From contig DRZW01000105.1 in the NCBI GenBank assembly GCA_011380105.1, forward strand, positions 1 to 6,273: a stretch of DNA of 6,273 bases, read 5' to 3'. The notes under the pieces were generated by a model. It did no database searches, had not been told where the DNA came from, and saw nothing but the letters and a program-made list of their open reading frames with translations. This DNA comes from Halothiobacillaceae bacterium. Lineage in GTDB: Bacteria > Pseudomonadota > Gammaproteobacteria > Halothiobacillales > Halothiobacillaceae. This document shows, in pieces, positions 5,293-6,273 of the stretch (position 1 is the first letter of the stretch; each line of letters opens with the position of its first letter). The translations under genes were made by a program, and so were the position numbers.

Positions 5293-6273
5293 ATGAATAC
5301 ATCCAATGCACTTTATGCTCGCGTTCAAAACCGGATCGTACCGAAAAGGCTGGGTTTGGTATTGTGTTTGCTGATGCTGGCGTTGCTGTTGCTGCAAAAC
5401 CGTGCCTATGCCTTGACCATTGATATTGTGGGCGGGACGGAAAGCGGCGTGCCGATCGCCATTGTGCCGTTTGAGAATGAAGACCGTGCTTCGGATTCGA
5501 TTTCACAAATCGTGGCTGCGAATTTATCCCGCAGTGGTCTGTTCGCGCCCTTAGAGCGCAGCGCGATGCCCGGATTTCCGGCAACGCCCGATCAGCTCCG
5601 CGTTGATAACTGGCGTGCCGGGCGCGCCCAGTATGTGGTGATCGGCTCCTTGCAGCGCTACGAGCAGGGCTTTCGAGCCGAGTTTCATTTATTAGATGTA
5701 ACCCGCGGCGACTGGTTGCTGGGCCGGCGCATTAGCGCCCCAGTAGACGGAGTGCGGCAAATAGCCCATCGTATCAGCGATATTGTCTACGAAGAAATCA
5801 CTGGTGAGCGTGGTGCTTTCACCACTCGGATTGCCTATGTAAAAGAGCAGGGTCAGCCGGGCGATAAAACCTACACCCTGCAAATTGCCGATGCCGATGG
5901 CGCGAATCCGGTTACCATCCTCACTTCCAAATACCCCATTATGTCCCCCACTTGGTCGCCGGATGGTCAACAACTTGCCTATGTTTCTTTTGAGGGCAAT
6001 CGCTCTGGTATCTGGGTTCAGGATTTGGGGGGCTATCGCTATCAACTGACTTCTTATCCTGGGATCAACGGCGCACCAGCTTGGTCGCCAGACGGTGGCC
6101 GGATTGCGGTCGCTTTATCTAAGGGGGAAAACCCCAACATATATGTAATTGACCTAGAGACCCGTCAGGTTGAGCAAATCACCCGCGAGCGTGGTATTGA
6201 TACCGAGCCCGATTGGCTGCCGGATGGTTCGGGCTTAATATTCACATCGAATCGGTTTGGCTCGCCGCAGGTG
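5293..6273 (+). CDS. tolB: Tol-Pal periplasmic beta-propeller protein TolB, 3' end missing
   Basis: TolB is the soluble periplasmic component that binds Pal and, through its N-terminus, TolA. The window holds 327 codons with no stop; roughly 100 residues are missing compared with E. coli (430). A signal peptide is clear: a long n-region to KR19, a Leu-rich core (20-34) and a likely cleavage after AYA40, giving a mature start LTIDIVGG. The Cys in the core is not in a lipobox. The N-terminal domain spans about 41-165 and contains SGVPIAIVPFEN and the YVVIGSLQRY strand. The beta-propeller follows with blade motifs WSPDG at 221 and 264 and WLPDG at 308, spaced 43-44 residues apart; the Leu in the third replaces the usual Ser. 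ATG 5293 has GAGAG at 5283-5287. GTG 5287 is an in-frame alternative. The 44-base gap after tolA holds no convincing promoter or terminator. Confidence 0.96.
   Translation, partial: MNTSNALYARVQNRIVPKRLGLVLCLLMLALLLLQNRAYALTIDIVGGTESGVPIAIVPFENEDRASDSISQIVAANLSRSGLFAPLERSAMPGFPATPDQLRVDNWRAGRAQYVVIGSLQRYEQGFRAEFHLLDVTRGDWLLGRRISAPVDGVRQIAHRISDIVYEEITGERGAFTTRIAYVKEQGQPGDKTYTLQIADADGANPVTILTSKYPIMSPTWSPDGQQLAYVSFEGNRSGIWVQDLGGYRYQLTSYPGINGAPAWSPDGGRIAVALSKGENPNIYVIDLETRQVEQITRERGIDTEPDWLPDGSGLIFTSNRFGSPQV

Noticed and set aside
5085..5423. Plus-strand open frame of 112 codons across the tolA/tolB junction
   Set aside because: It overlaps the TolA C-terminal domain and the TolB signal peptide in another frame and shows no family resemblance.

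Overview
The window looks like the chromosome of a gammaproteobacterium of moderate G+C. Seven complete genes and two partial ones lie head to tail on the + strand, in the order yebC (3' end) - ruvC - ruvA - ruvB - ybgC - tolQ - tolR - tolA - tolB (5' part). As I recall it, this is the gene order of Pseudomonas-type gammaproteobacteria. In E. coli the ruv and tol clusters are in different places. The protein sequences fit Gammaproteobacteria, but I cannot name a genus.

Layout. Bases 1-104 are a perfect palindrome with no spacer. Its right half is genuine yebC coding sequence and its left half is an inverted copy of it, so the window probably starts at a contig end with a fold-back artefact. 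From 55 to 192 is the C-terminus of YebC. RuvC (185-826) overlaps the end of yebC, and RuvA (823-1428) overlaps the end of ruvC by ATGA. RuvB (1432-2448) follows after 3 bases, YbgC (2455-2871) after 6, TolQ (2873-3550, GTG start) after 1, TolR (3554-3994, GTG start) after 3 and TolA (3998-5248) after 3. TolB (5293 to the window end) follows a 44-base gap, the largest in the window. Spacing this tight, with no recognisable terminator or promoter between genes, suggests one transcription unit or a set of overlapping ones.

How the genes work together. RuvA and RuvB bind Holliday junctions and drive branch migration, and RuvC cuts the junction. The second half encodes the Tol-Pal envelope machine. 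TolQ and TolR form the proton-driven inner-membrane motor, TolA is the rod that crosses the periplasm, and TolB is the periplasmic beta-propeller that binds Pal (pal should lie just past the window). YbgC is the acyl-CoA thioesterase that usually heads the tol operon.

The main departures from a textbook cluster are three. TolA has a Glu/Arg-rich helical rod containing about 5.5 nearly identical 48-bp tandem repeats. The TolA membrane helix keeps its His but lacks the Ser usually found one turn earlier. RuvC has a basic C-terminal tail about 30 residues longer than in E. coli. I found no RNA genes, insertion sequences, CRISPR arrays or sign of a new multi-gene system, and no gene-free stretch over 300 bases.
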